NCBI GenBank assembly: GCA_003695505.1
Contig: RFIY01000046.1
Coordinates: 1-18,905 of the forward strand
Source of the DNA: Candidatus Dadabacteria bacterium
Lineage (GTDB): Bacteria > J088
Reading direction: 5' to 3'
Length of the DNA: 18,905 nucleotides
Below, in pieces: positions 7,731-15,726 of the stretch (positions are counted from its first letter, which is position 1; the number at the start of each line of letters is the position of its first letter). Made by a program: the position numbers and the translations under genes. Under the pieces are notes generated by a model. The model saw only the letters and a list, made by a program, of their open reading frames with translations, had not been told where the DNA came from and ran no database searches.

Positions 7731-7801
7731 CAGGAGCCGCACGCGGCGCCTTGATTCCAGAGATGTCCGCAGATAGATCGCGCTATCGCGGCACGCCAGC
7801 G

Positions 7802-8644
7802 TCAGGCGAGCTGGTCGCGCACCCAGGTCACGAGCAATTCAATCGCGCGAGCGCGCTCGGCGGGAGGCTCGTTGAAAATCTCGTGATAGTAGCCATCCAG
7901 AAAGTGGGCAGTGACGGGGCCTTTCACCCGTTCGATGAAGCGCCGGCTGCCCTCCGGATCGGTCAGCCCGTCTGCCGTACCGTGCGCAAGCCACAGCGGC
8001 ATCGTGAGTTCGCTGGCGCGCGCCTGCGCCGCCTCCAGCGCCGCGAGCATTTCCGTGAACCAGCGGGCCGAGACGCGATCATGCACCAGCGGATCGTCCA
8101 GATACGCCCGTACGGTTTCGGGATCGCGGCTGATCAAATTCGCGTCGAGTTCATTGGCCATCGTCAACGTCGGCCAGCAGCGTGATAACAGGCGACCGGC
8201 GACATTCTTGATCGCGGGTACAGGTGTCGCGATACCGAGCAGAGGCGCGCTGAGCGCCAGCCCCTTGAGCCGTTGACCGTGTGCCAGCGCCGTATGAACT
8301 GAAACGAGCCCCCCCATGGAATGACCAAGCAGCAGCCTGGGCTGCTCGGTCGGCAGATCCGCATCAGCGACGGGAAACAGTGCCGCGACATCATCCACAT
8401 ACTCCTGCCACCGCATCACATGCCCTCGGCGCCCGTCACTGCGCCCGTGCCCGCGCAGATCCACCGCGTAGGCCGCACAGCCCTCGGCATTGAGAGCCTC
8501 GATGACATGCCCATAACGCCCACTGTGCTCCCCCAGACCATGGCAGATCAGAACCGCCGCACGGGGTGTTGTTGCGGGGAGGGCACGCAACCCGTGCAGT
8601 CGCGTGCCGTCGCGGCTGGTCAGCGATAGCGTCTCGATCGCCAT
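7802..8644 (-). CDS. Alpha/beta hydrolase, monoacylglycerol lipase / lysophospholipase-like
   Basis: A 280-residue serine hydrolase of the Hydrolase_4 (PldB / monoacylglycerol lipase) group. The oxyanion segment is ICHGLGEHSGRY (33-44), followed by VDLRGHGRSDG. The nucleophile elbow is GHSMGG with Ser109, the acid is Asp225 in HGTADGLTDP, and the base is His254 in DGYYHEIFNE. All these match monoacylglycerol lipases and bacterial PldB-like enzymes closely. There is no signal peptide, so it is probably cytoplasmic or peripheral to the inner membrane, acting on monoacylglycerols or lysophospholipids. It starts 9 nt after the stop of the large lipoprotein gene, with AGG 8 nt before its ATG, so the two are probably co-transcribed. 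Substrate preference cannot be read from sequence. Confidence 0.93.
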   Translation of the reverse strand: MAIETLSLTSRDGTRLHGLRALPATTPRAAVLICHGLGEHSGRYGHVIEALNAEGCAAYAVDLRGHGRSDGRRGHVMRWQEYVDDVAALFPVADADLPTEQPRLLLGHSMGGLVSVHTALAHGQRLKGLALSAPLLGIATPVPAIKNVAGRLLSRCWPTLTMANELDANLISRDPETVRAYLDDPLVHDRVSARWFTEMLAALEAAQARASELTMPLWLAHGTADGLTDPEGSRRFIERVKGPVTAHFLDGYYHEIFNEPPAERARAIELLVTWVRDQLA

Positions 8645-8653
8645 ATCGTCAGC

Positions 8654-10468
8654 CTACTGGCTGTTGATCAGGCTCGCAAACGGGTTCTCGCGGTCGAGCA
8701 GGTAAGCGATGTAGGCATTGACGGCCTTATTGATCAGGAACTGGTCTGCCTGGACGAAGGGTTCCCCCTTGTAGTCGAGCGGAACGGTGACCATCGTGGC
8801 CGGATTGACCGGCAGCGCCATCTCATTGACGAGGATCATGCCGTGAAAGCTCGGGCTTTGCCAGGCGATGTACGGGAACGGCACTTCGAGACCCAGATCC
8901 GCGGCGCTGATGCCATCCGCGGGGATCGTCAAGCCACTGACGAATTCACCGGTCTCGCCACGCGGGCCAAACGTAAACGACGTCGTGAAGTGCGGCGCAT
9001 CCATCGTGACGACGGCCGGCGACGAAACGGCAGCCTCGCCTTCGATCATGAATACATCGGCCTTACAGAAGTCGGTGATGTCCTTTGGCACCCGGTTGAC
9101 CGTACAATTGTCGTCATCGTACCAGTATGGAAAGAGCTTGCGGATGGGCAGTGGCCCCTCTGTGCCGGTCGGTCCAACGAAATATGAACGAAAGTCAAAC
9201 TCGACCGCTTCAGGCAGCGTTGGCAGGAAGAGCTTGAGCAGGTCGACGGAATTGATGATCGTATTGATCTCCTCAAAACCGAGCGGACGGTACTCACCCT
9301 GTGGATAGGGAATCGACGTGTCGTCGACCGCCTCGACCTGATTACCAAGCACGTCTATGATCGTGTGCAATGATTCGATGACCGTACGGATATCGCCGAA
9401 CTGACTGTTGAAGATTACCTGCACCCCGCCGGTATTGTCGGTCAGCGCGATCGTACTGAACAGGTTGACCTGGCGCAGCCCGACGACGAGGATGTCGTCG
9501 CCATCGGCGCCGTTGTTGTCGGGGTCGATCCAGCCCAGCACGTTGTCGGATGGATCATCGTCCGTGCGGCTACGGATCAGCATATCCGGGATGATCCCGT
9601 GCACGGTGTCGCCGGTATCGTCGTAGATCGCCCGATATTGCTCGAGCAGCAGATTGTCGACTTCGTCGAGGCGCACATCACTTTCAAGAGTGAAGTCGAG
9701 CAGATCCGGGTTGCGATCCAGCAGAACACCGGCATCGCGCAGCAGTTCGATATAGGTAATGTCGCCCTTGACCAGCAGATCAATATCGTCGAGGATCACC
9801 TCAAGGGGGCCTTCGAGGTCGTCAAACGAAAGATCGTGCGCCAGGATCAGATCAACCGCGACCTGAAATGCGTCAACGAGCGCAAGGATCGTTCGCGCGA
9901 CGGCGGTATCCCACTCGTAACCAAGGGTCGCACTAAAGAACAACAGACTGTTCTCGGCCCCGATATTGATCGGCAACCCTTCCCTCAATTCAAACACGCA
10001 GTCACCGTCGATCACGGCCAGCGCCTGTTCACGCACGTCCGCCGCGGACTCCTCAAATGGCCGGATGAATCCTTCTACCAGGCTGTTCAGATCTCCGAAC
10101 TGGGCGGGCTGCAGCCCCTCGACGCGACCGCGCAACGTGGCAAACGAAGGCGCGCCGCCCAGAAAAAGGTCCGCCGTCTCGAGAAGGGAATCGAGCTTGT
10201 CCACCCCTTCGAGAATGCGCCCCAGCAACAGTCCGTAGTCGGCGGCACAGGCCAGATCCGCAGCCGCCTCGCCGGCATCCACGTCTGTCAAGAGCTGTTT
10301 GAAACGTGTGATCGCGGTATCGAAATCGCCCTTGGCGAGAGCCGCCTTGCCGGCGCAGACCAGTTCGTTGGTGGGGCAGGTCTCGGTATCCAGCGCACCT
10401 TCTCCGCCAAAACAGCCGCTGACGCCAGCCAGGATCATCAAACACAGAATCAATCGGGTATGACGCAC
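8654..10468 (-). CDS. Large acidic lipoprotein of unknown function
   Basis: I do not recognise this 604-residue protein. The start is GTG 10468, with GGAGG 6 nt upstream. The signal peptide is MRHTRLILCLMILAGVSGC, with lipobox VSGC and lipidation at Cys19. Residues about 36-62 (CAGKAALAKGDFDTAITRFK and on) look like a tetratricopeptide-type helical hairpin. The following helical region (to about 290) is rich in Leu, Asp and Glu. Six further cysteines (31, 38, 74, 157, 455, 468) could form three disulfides. A DPDNNGADGDD stretch (315-325) resembles a calcium-binding acidic loop. The C-terminal third looks beta-rich. It is likely attached to the outer membrane facing the periplasm or surface. 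It is 168 nt from the upstream lipoprotein gene and 9 nt before the lipase gene. Function is unknown; a substrate-binding or cell-envelope role is a guess. Confidence 0.88.
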   Translation of the reverse strand: MRHTRLILCLMILAGVSGCFGGEGALDTETCPTNELVCAGKAALAKGDFDTAITRFKQLLTDVDAGEAAADLACAADYGLLLGRILEGVDKLDSLLETADLFLGGAPSFATLRGRVEGLQPAQFGDLNSLVEGFIRPFEESAADVREQALAVIDGDCVFELREGLPINIGAENSLLFFSATLGYEWDTAVARTILALVDAFQVAVDLILAHDLSFDDLEGPLEVILDDIDLLVKGDITYIELLRDAGVLLDRNPDLLDFTLESDVRLDEVDNLLLEQYRAIYDDTGDTVHGIIPDMLIRSRTDDDPSDNVLGWIDPDNNGADGDDILVVGLRQVNLFSTIALTDNTGGVQVIFNSQFGDIRTVIESLHTIIDVLGNQVEAVDDTSIPYPQGEYRPLGFEEINTIINSVDLLKLFLPTLPEAVEFDFRSYFVGPTGTEGPLPIRKLFPYWYDDDNCTVNRVPKDITDFCKADVFMIEGEAAVSSPAVVTMDAPHFTTSFTFGPRGETGEFVSGLTIPADGISAADLGLEVPFPYIAWQSPSFHGMILVNEMALPVNPATMVTVPLDYKGEPFVQADQFLINKAVNAYIAYLLDRENPFASLINSQ

Positions 10469-10636
10469 AAACTACCTCCGCGCAGATGGACAGCCCATCC
10501 GGTTCGAACAAATTCATATTGACTTCCAGCGGCGATCCGGGGCGGCTGGATATGGCACACCGCCTGGCCGCAGGTGATATAAACGCTGTTTTAGCTTACC
10601 ACGTCATAGCCGGATCGGCAAGCACCTGAACCGGGC

Positions 10637-12091
10637 TCAGCGAATACCACCATAAACAGCGCCGGAGGCCGTATCGATCAGTGTGACCGATGCATCCTTG
10701 CGATCGAGCGCGACAATTCTGTCTGAAGCCAGAAAATCGAAATCAGAAAAGACCGTCGCCGCGGCAAATGTATCGACAGACGCCTCGATCGACACCGTAA
10801 ACCGATCGTTGCGATCGGCAGGATCTGCGCCGGCGTCAATCGCGGCGCTCCAGCCGACGGTGTCAATGGTCACGCCGGTTGGCGCCAGCGCGACCAGGCC
10901 ACTGCGGGCACTGCTCCACACCCAATTTCCCAGCGGTCGAATGACACCCGTCACCGGCGCCGCAACCGGTGGCACCCAGGCCAGCTCGTCGGCAACCTGT
11001 GCGACAGCCGTGGTTCCGTCAGCGCCTTCAAACCGCAGCGCTTTGGGGACAGGTCCTGTCAGCGGATGCGGCAGATCGTTCCATCGCGTCACCTCCGCGG
11101 CCGCGAGACCGGCCCACCCATCTGGTACGCCCTCGAAGGTCACATTCAGCACGTCATCGCGCACCCAGCCGGGGCACCCCTCGCGTCCAAGGCGCACGAA
11201 GCGTATCGACGGGCTGCTCAGCGCACCATGGTCGACAAACAGTGGCGTGCCGGTTGATGCCCCACCTTCGACATTGTCCACCAGACACAAGGTCTGATCG
11301 TCAAGCTGCGAAACCCGATAGAGTCCACCATCGGCGGCGGAGAACCACAGACGGCCGCGGGCATCGTAACGCAGCCGTACGGCCGCGGCTGGCAGCGGCA
11401 CCGATGCCGTCACACCCGGCGCCGCATCGGTCGTCAGCGCGGCCTGTCGAAGCCAACCACCTTCAACCCACGCGATCGCGTCCGTCCCCGCCGCGAAGGC
11501 CGCAGCCTTCACTGGCATGCGCCATGACCGGGCGCCCTGGAGCGGATCCCAAAGCGAAATCGCACCGTCGGTTGACCGGTAGGCGAATGGCGCATCAGAG
11601 ACCGTCTCCGGCCACTCCTGCGCGTCAACCGGCAGGGTCAAACCCTGCACCGGCGCATCGAGGCTCGTGACAACCGTGACGGCACCACGCAACGCAATCA
11701 CTGTCGCCGACGCCGGAAAATCGGCCCAGCGCACCGCGCCAGTATCCATCACTCCGAACGCCGTACGGGCCGTCGAGACCTCCGCCGCAAAAACAATCGA
11801 ATCATTCGCGTCACGCCACACACGCGGAGGCGTCGGGCCCCAGCCAGGATCCGGCGCGACCACGGACGACGTCGTTTCCAGTTGACCGTCCGTACCGAAC
11901 CAGAGCAATTCTCCCCGGCCACGATCGAAGATCGCAAAGGTCGCCTGCCCGGCGTCGCTCAAATCGTGAACAATCGCCTCAGGACGGCTAAACAACGCCT
12001 CGTCGGTGCCGCCGGATCCAACGGTTCCACAGGCAGGGCCGGTTCCGGCCAGCACCAGACACAGACCCGCGGCAGCCAGTGACCGTTTCAC
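10637..12091 (-). CDS. Lipoprotein with beta-propeller-like repeats (second in yidC tail)
   Basis: A 484-residue exported protein of unknown function. The signal peptide ends at a loose lipobox GPAC, giving lipidation at Cys21; the -3 position is Gly rather than Leu, so lipoprotein status is likely but not certain. The mature part is rich in Trp, Gly, Asp and Val, with recurring short beta-strand units (FDRGRGELLWFGTDGQL, YDARGRLWFSAADGGLYRV, FLASDRIVALDRKDASVTLI) of the kind seen in NHL/WD/PQQ-type propellers. The start is GTG 12091, which overlaps the stop of the upstream lipoprotein as GTGA, showing tight coupling. The two proteins share style and probably fold, but are not near-identical copies. 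A role as periplasmic scaffold or sensor partner is inference only. In the 168 nt after its stop I see no clear terminator. Confidence 0.85.
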   Translation of the reverse strand: MKRSLAAAGLCLVLAGTGPACGTVGSGGTDEALFSRPEAIVHDLSDAGQATFAIFDRGRGELLWFGTDGQLETTSSVVAPDPGWGPTPPRVWRDANDSIVFAAEVSTARTAFGVMDTGAVRWADFPASATVIALRGAVTVVTSLDAPVQGLTLPVDAQEWPETVSDAPFAYRSTDGAISLWDPLQGARSWRMPVKAAAFAAGTDAIAWVEGGWLRQAALTTDAAPGVTASVPLPAAAVRLRYDARGRLWFSAADGGLYRVSQLDDQTLCLVDNVEGGASTGTPLFVDHGALSSPSIRFVRLGREGCPGWVRDDVLNVTFEGVPDGWAGLAAAEVTRWNDLPHPLTGPVPKALRFEGADGTTAVAQVADELAWVPPVAAPVTGVIRPLGNWVWSSARSGLVALAPTGVTIDTVGWSAAIDAGADPADRNDRFTVSIEASVDTFAAATVFSDFDFLASDRIVALDRKDASVTLIDTASGAVYGGIR

Positions 12092-13050
12092 GAACCAGCC
12101 TCGATCAGCTTCGACGATGCGTAGTCGAGCACCCAGGTCATCTGATTCGCAAACAGCAGCCCGGTCGGGCGGCCCACCGCTGTCACAACCTCCCAGCCAA
12201 CGGCATCCCTGCGTAACACCGCACCATCGCTGTCCAGTGCCCAGAGCCGGCCGCGTGCGTCCACAGCCAGCGCGCCGGGCGAGCGCCCCACCGGTTCGGC
12301 AGCCAACGGCTCGCCATCATCCGACCGCCACGACAACACGATGCCCGCCGCGGAATCCGACGCATAGACGACGCCGTTGTGCCAGACCATCCCGGAGATG
12401 GTGTGATCGGTACCGACACCCCGTGGAAAGCGCGTGTGAATCACATCGGGCTGTTCTGCGTCGACAAACTGCACGTTCCCCGCCCCCGCAAACCCCAGCC
12501 ACAACCGCTTCAGCTCCGGATCCCAGGCGGTCGCGCTCAATGGCGCCAGCGTTGAGACGACCCGACCGAGTTCCCGTCCGGTCGTGTCGAACCAGATCAG
12601 CTCGGGGTCACCTGTCTTCGCCGTCCAGGCCAGCAGCCGATCATTACCCATGGCCGCAAGCCGATCCGCAAACACTTCGGGAACATCCACGACGACTTCG
12701 AGTGTCGCAATGTCCAGACCAATGAGTGACCCATATCGCCGCCCGGCCAGCCAGAGCTTTTCATCTGCGGTCACTCCGCCGGGAAAATTGGCTTCGAAGC
12801 CCTGGGCTACCGGAACCAGCACCGCCTCCGCAGTAGCTGCCCCGCTCGATGCGTCCCGGACCGCGATGAATCCGCCGCAGTACCGTTCGTCGGTATCGGC
12901 ATTGACAACCAGAAGGCGCCCCCGCCCGTCCGGCACGGCCGCAACCGGGCGGGCAAGCTCATCTGCTTCGGGCGTGCGGCACGCCGGTGAAAAGACGGCC
13001 TGTCCACAGGCCGGAAGCAAGATCACCAGCGGCCAGAGCAAGCGCCGCAT
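12088..13050 (-). CDS. Lipoprotein with beta-propeller-like repeats (directly after yidC)
   Basis: A 320-residue lipoprotein. [15 protein letters not shown] gives a short signal peptide with lipobox LPAC and lipidation at Cys15. The mature protein carries repeated units of about 40-45 residues: GRGRLLVVNADTDERY, EKLWLAGRRYGSLIGLDIAT, DRLLAWTAKTGDPELIWFD, KRLWLGFAGAGNVQFVD, GVVYASDSAAGIVLSW, GRLWALDSDGAVLRR. This pattern fits a six- or seven-bladed beta-propeller of the YncE/SMP-30/NHL kind. The ATG at 13050 shares one base with the yidC stop (TGATG), and its own stop overlaps the next lipoprotein start (GTGA). I reject a much longer reading of this frame upstream because it would overlap yidC and lose the signal peptide. 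The function is unknown; the propeller call comes from repeat pattern only. Confidence 0.87.
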   Translation of the reverse strand: MRRLLWPLVILLPACGQAVFSPACRTPEADELARPVAAVPDGRGRLLVVNADTDERYCGGFIAVRDASSGAATAEAVLVPVAQGFEANFPGGVTADEKLWLAGRRYGSLIGLDIATLEVVVDVPEVFADRLAAMGNDRLLAWTAKTGDPELIWFDTTGRELGRVVSTLAPLSATAWDPELKRLWLGFAGAGNVQFVDAEQPDVIHTRFPRGVGTDHTISGMVWHNGVVYASDSAAGIVLSWRSDDGEPLAAEPVGRSPGALAVDARGRLWALDSDGAVLRRDAVGWEVVTAVGRPTGLLFANQMTWVLDYASSKLIEAGS

Positions 13051-14687
13051 CAATCCGCAGCCTGCCGCGCAATCAACCACTGCTGAGCGATGGTCATCAC
13101 GTTGTTGGTCAGCCAGTACAACACCAGCCCGCTCGGGAACCCGTAAAACAGCACCGTAAACATCACGGGCATCAGCATGAAGATTTTCTGTTGCGCCGGA
13201 TCGACCGTTGTCGGCGTCATCTTCTGCTGCAGGAACATTGTGACACCCATAATCAGTGGCAGAATCCGTACTGGAATCGCGTGGCCAAACAGCGCAAGCG
13301 TGGCCAGCGTATCGGGGGCGGCCAGATCGTGCACCCACAGCAGAAATGGCGCATGGCGCAATTCGATGCTGACGAGCAACACGTTGTACAGCGCAAAGAA
13401 GATCGGAATCTGCAACAACATGGGCAGGCAGCCACCGAGCGGGTTGACCTTCTCGGTGCGATACAGGTTCATCATTTCCTGTTGCAACCGCTGTGGATCT
13501 TCCTTGTACTTCTTCTGAATCTCCTCCATCTTCGGCTTCAGCTTCGACATGGCCCGCATGGAACGGTAACTCTTGGCGGTCAGCGGATAGAGGGCCATCT
13601 TGATCAGGATCGTCAGAAGAATGATGGCCCAGCCATAGTTCCCCGTCACCCGGTGGAACAGGTGCATCAGCGCCAGCATGGGACGCGCGATAAATGCTGT
13701 CCATCCGAAATCGACCGAGGAACGCATCTCCCGGCCGATGCGACGCAACTGATCCAGTTCTTTCGCGCCGCCGAATACCGTAAACTCGAACAAGCCCTCA
13801 TGCCCGGCGCGGAGCACCTGTGGCGCCGCTGAGATCGTCAGCCAGGCGCGACCGCGCTTGTCGTCGCCGGAATCGGGAAGATTACGCACACGAATCTGCA
13901 ATTCCGCAGATGCATCGTCCGGCAGAATCGCGCGGGCAAAATACTTGTCGTCCCACATCACCCAGTCGAACGAACCTTCCCAGCGGTGCTCTGCCTCCAG
14001 GTCGTTGCCCCGGATCGACTCGATCTCACCACCTCGCCGCAGTCGCAACCCCGTGAACACATAACGTGAAAAATCAGGGGCGTAATGATGCGCCATCTCG
14101 ACAACAGGCTCGAATCTCGTTCCGTCGGGCACGCCGCGAGAACCGAAGGTGACCTTTGCGCGTGACAACGACTGCGCGTGCACCCGTGCAAACAGCTCCC
14201 CCGAACCGACTGGCCAGACCAGACGTAGCGCGGGCTGCCCGTCAATGGCCTCCGCCGTCGCAGGTGGACCGAGCCCGGCGAATCCAATCCGCAAACACGG
14301 ATCCGGCTCCCTTTCACAAAGGTCTACGAGGGGCGCTCCGGGCTCGAGATCGACGCGATAGCCCAGCAGACGCCAATGTGCAACGGTATCGCCGTGAAAC
14401 TCGGCCTCGAAGCGGTCACCCGCAATCGTCAGGACGGGCAGCGTACCGGATGCAGGCAGCGCTGTCGTGACCGGCGCGACTGCGGGGGGCGTTGTGGACG
14501 GCGCGGCAACCTGCGCCACCGGCTCTGATTCGGCGATCGAACGCGTTGTCGCCGTCGCCGGTTCAGCGGACGCCGGAGATTGTCCGTTTCCCGGCGCCGG
14601 CGACGGAGGTGGAAACATTGCCTGCCACGCGAACAGAAACAGTACACTCAGCCCCAGCGCGATCAGCAGTCGTTGTTCGTCTTTCAT
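13050..14687 (-). CDS. yidC: Membrane protein insertase YidC (Oxa1 family, type 1)
   Basis: A 545-residue Gram-negative YidC, which inserts and folds inner-membrane proteins alone or with SecYEG. It has an N-terminal signal-anchor ([19 protein letters not shown], 7-25), a Pro/Ala/Thr linker (about 26-80), a periplasmic beta-supersandwich domain (about 84-325), and the five-helix 60KD_IMP core. The core shows the coiled cytoplasmic hairpin (about 370-415), [14 protein letters not shown] (415-428), [16 protein letters not shown] and [13 protein letters not shown] (517-529). At the groove position where E. coli has Arg366, this protein has Lys363 ([11 protein letters not shown]), conserving the charge. 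I chose ATG 14687, which follows an AGGACGAG site and overlaps the yidD stop as ATGA. An upstream in-frame extension exists but overlaps yidD. It lacks a long basic C-terminal tail. Confidence 0.97.
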   Translation of the reverse strand: MKDEQRLLIALGLSVLFLFAWQAMFPPPSPAPGNGQSPASAEPATATTRSIAESEPVAQVAAPSTTPPAVAPVTTALPASGTLPVLTIAGDRFEAEFHGDTVAHWRLLGYRVDLEPGAPLVDLCEREPDPCLRIGFAGLGPPATAEAIDGQPALRLVWPVGSGELFARVHAQSLSRAKVTFGSRGVPDGTRFEPVVEMAHHYAPDFSRYVFTGLRLRRGGEIESIRGNDLEAEHRWEGSFDWVMWDDKYFARAILPDDASAELQIRVRNLPDSGDDKRGRAWLTISAAPQVLRAGHEGLFEFTVFGGAKELDQLRRIGREMRSSVDFGWTAFIARPMLALMHLFHRVTGNYGWAIILLTILIKMALYPLTAKSYRSMRAMSKLKPKMEEIQKKYKEDPQRLQQEMMNLYRTEKVNPLGGCLPMLLQIPIFFALYNVLLVSIELRHAPFLLWVHDLAAPDTLATLALFGHAIPVRILPLIMGVTMFLQQKMTPTTVDPAQQKIFMLMPVMFTVLFYGFPSGLVLYWLTNNVMTIAQQWLIARQAAD

Positions 14688-14971
14688 TGGGTCTCGTCCT
14701 GATGTGGATGCAGGTTGATTGAGGCGCAACACCGCCGCTCGGGAACCGGGTCGACTCCCCAGCCTCCGAAGGGATGGCAGCGCATGAGCCGGCGCAGCGC
14801 CAGCCAGCCACCCTGGACAAGTCCATAACGGGAAATCGCCTCCATGGCGTACTGGGAACAGGTCGGCGTATAGCGACAAGTTGGTGGAAACAGCGGACTG
14901 AGCCACTGCTGGTAGCCACGAATGAGCCACTGCGTCACCAGGGCGGGAATTCGCAACCAGTTCAGTCGCAT
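14684..14971 (-). CDS. yidD: Membrane protein insertion efficiency factor YidD
   Basis: A 95-residue YidD, a small inner-membrane-associated protein that helps YidC-dependent insertion. The hallmark is [19 protein letters not shown], followed by [16 protein letters not shown], then [24 protein letters not shown], matching the family along its whole length and including the three conserved cysteines. The last 20 residues (after PVP) are variable, as usual. The ATG at 14971 has GAGG 5 nt upstream. Its first 10 nt overlap the 3' end of rnpA, and its stop overlaps the yidC start as ATGA. This is the classical order rpmH-rnpA-yidD-yidC. Longer starts in the same frame would lie inside rnpA and are not needed. 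Confidence 0.96.
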   Translation of the reverse strand: MRLNWLRIPALVTQWLIRGYQQWLSPLFPPTCRYTPTCSQYAMEAISRYGLVQGGWLALRRLMRCHPFGGWGVDPVPERRCCASINLHPHQDETQ

Positions 14972-15297
14972 CGGCACCTCAACTCCTGCGTGAGTCGATG
15001 GAAATCCGCTTCGATGTCGCGAAACGTATTGGCTGGACGACCGAAGTCCGGCGTCACCAGCAGATCGACGGCAGGCAAGTCCTGCCGACACTGCCGGAAG
15101 GCCTCACGCACATAACGCCGGAACAGATTGCGCTGGGGCGCATGACCATACCTGCGCGGCGTACGCACACCCAGCCGGGCGAAGCCGAGGTCGTTCTTCA
15201 TCCAGCGTACACGCATGTGCCGCAAGTTCAGCCGCCGTCCCCGGCGCTGCAGTCGTTGAAAATCGAGATCACGATGCAGACGTACGCGACGCGGCAA
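14962..15297 (-). CDS. rnpA: Ribonuclease P protein component; start uncertain
   Basis: RnpA is the protein subunit of RNase P, which trims the 5' leader of tRNA precursors with the catalytic RNA. The conserved core begins [16 protein letters not shown] and contains the central RNA-binding helix [14 protein letters not shown] (RNR motif), preceded by [13 protein letters not shown], then [13 protein letters not shown] terminus RCRCD. The TTG at 15297 gives 111 residues, a normal length and a good match to where homologues begin, but it has no visible ribosome site. Between it and the rpmH start there is no ATG, GTG or TTG in this frame, and the frame stays open across all of rpmH to an ATG at 15474. 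That start would give 170 residues with a Gln/Ala/Arg/Pro-rich N-terminal extension, as in Thermus. The stop lies 10 nt inside yidD. Confidence 0.93.
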   Translation of the reverse strand: MPRRVRLHRDLDFQRLQRRGRRLNLRHMRVRWMKNDLGFARLGVRTPRRYGHAPQRNLFRRYVREAFRQCRQDLPAVDLLVTPDFGRPANTFRDIEADFHRLTQELRCRCD

Positions 15298-15314
15298 CGT
15301 TTGCCGCGGCCGCG

Positions 15315-15464
15315 CTACTTCTGATACGCCGTCGGCGCGAGGCGAACGCGGCTCCGGTTGCGGCGGCGTGCGATGATCGCGCGACCGGCGCGCGTCGACA
15401 TCCGCTTGCGAAATCCGTGCTTGCGCAGACGCTTGCGATTGTGGGGCTGGAATGTCCGTTTCAT
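15315..15464 (-). CDS. rpmH: 50S ribosomal protein L34
   Basis: A 49-residue L34, a small basic protein of the large ribosomal subunit. [20 protein letters not shown] is the nearly invariant N terminus, followed by [19 protein letters not shown]. The usual C terminus (GRKRLS) is replaced by [12 protein letters not shown], making it a few residues longer than the common 44-46. The ATG at 15464 has AAGG 10 nt upstream (15478-15475). It is the first gene of the rpmH-rnpA-yidD-yidC block, and its promoter is probably that at 15567-15595. In many bacteria dnaA lies on the other side of this divergent region; here it does not. The whole gene lies within an open frame continuous with rnpA. Confidence 0.96.
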   Translation of the reverse strand: MKRTFQPHNRKRLRKHGFRKRMSTRAGRAIIARRRNRSRVRLAPTAYQK

Positions 15465-15566
15465 CGGAAGCCATCCTTGGAACAACTGATCGTGTAACCG
15501 TAATTGCGACGCCACCGGCATAAAGGGGTCCGGCCCCAGCAACGGCGTCAGTAGACCGAATCGTTG

Positions 15567-15595
15567 ATTTTACCAGTGCCAGCAGTGTGCCGCAA
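15567..15595 (-). promoter_or_regulatory. Sigma-70 type promoter for rpmH operon
   Basis: On the minus strand TTGCGG (15595-15590), a 17-nt spacer and TAAAAT (15572-15567) form a good housekeeping promoter. Transcription would begin near 15560, giving a leader of about 95 nt before rpmH. It is the natural promoter for the rpmH-rnpA-yidD-yidC-lipoprotein block. Confidence 0.6.
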
Positions 15596-15611
15596 ACCTC
15601 AGGCCTCGCCA

Positions 15612-15640
15612 TTGACAACCGCTGACCCACGGCTTACAAT
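15612..15640 (+). promoter_or_regulatory. Sigma-70 type promoter for the 15727 gene
   Basis: TTGACA (15612-15617), a 17-nt spacer and TACAAT (15635-15640) match the housekeeping consensus at 11 of 12 positions. Transcription would begin near 15647, about 80 nt before the gene at 15727. It lies back to back with the rpmH promoter; their -35 boxes are 16 nt apart, so the two may influence each other. Confidence 0.7.
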
Positions 15641-15726
15641 GTGGACTTCGTCCATGTCGCGTCCGCCGCGACGGGGCAACCTGGCGCCTGGCAACCGCGC
15701 CCGCACTTCACGGATGAACCAGACCA

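Noticed and set aside
7731-7801. Short GC-rich inverted repeats in the convergent gap
   Set aside because: The stems are 4-5 bp with no following T-run, so I do not call a terminator here.
9599-10522. Open frame on the plus strand opposite the large lipoprotein (307 codons)
   Set aside because: The minus strand has a signal peptide, lipobox and GGAGG/GTG start; the plus frame has none of these and extends past the gene boundary.
10469-10636. Possible promoter or terminator between the two large lipoprotein genes
   Set aside because: TTGCCG-N17-TAAGCT on the minus strand is a poor promoter match and no hairpin with T-run is present; apart from the ribosome site of the GTG start nothing can be supported.
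13051-13704. Upstream extension of the first lipoprotein frame into yidC
   Set aside because: It would lie wholly inside yidC, and would bury the signal peptide and lipobox that begin at ATG 13050.
14688-14930. 81-codon N-terminal extension of yidC
   Set aside because: It overlaps yidD and precedes the normal MKDEQ signal-anchor start, which has its own ribosome site.
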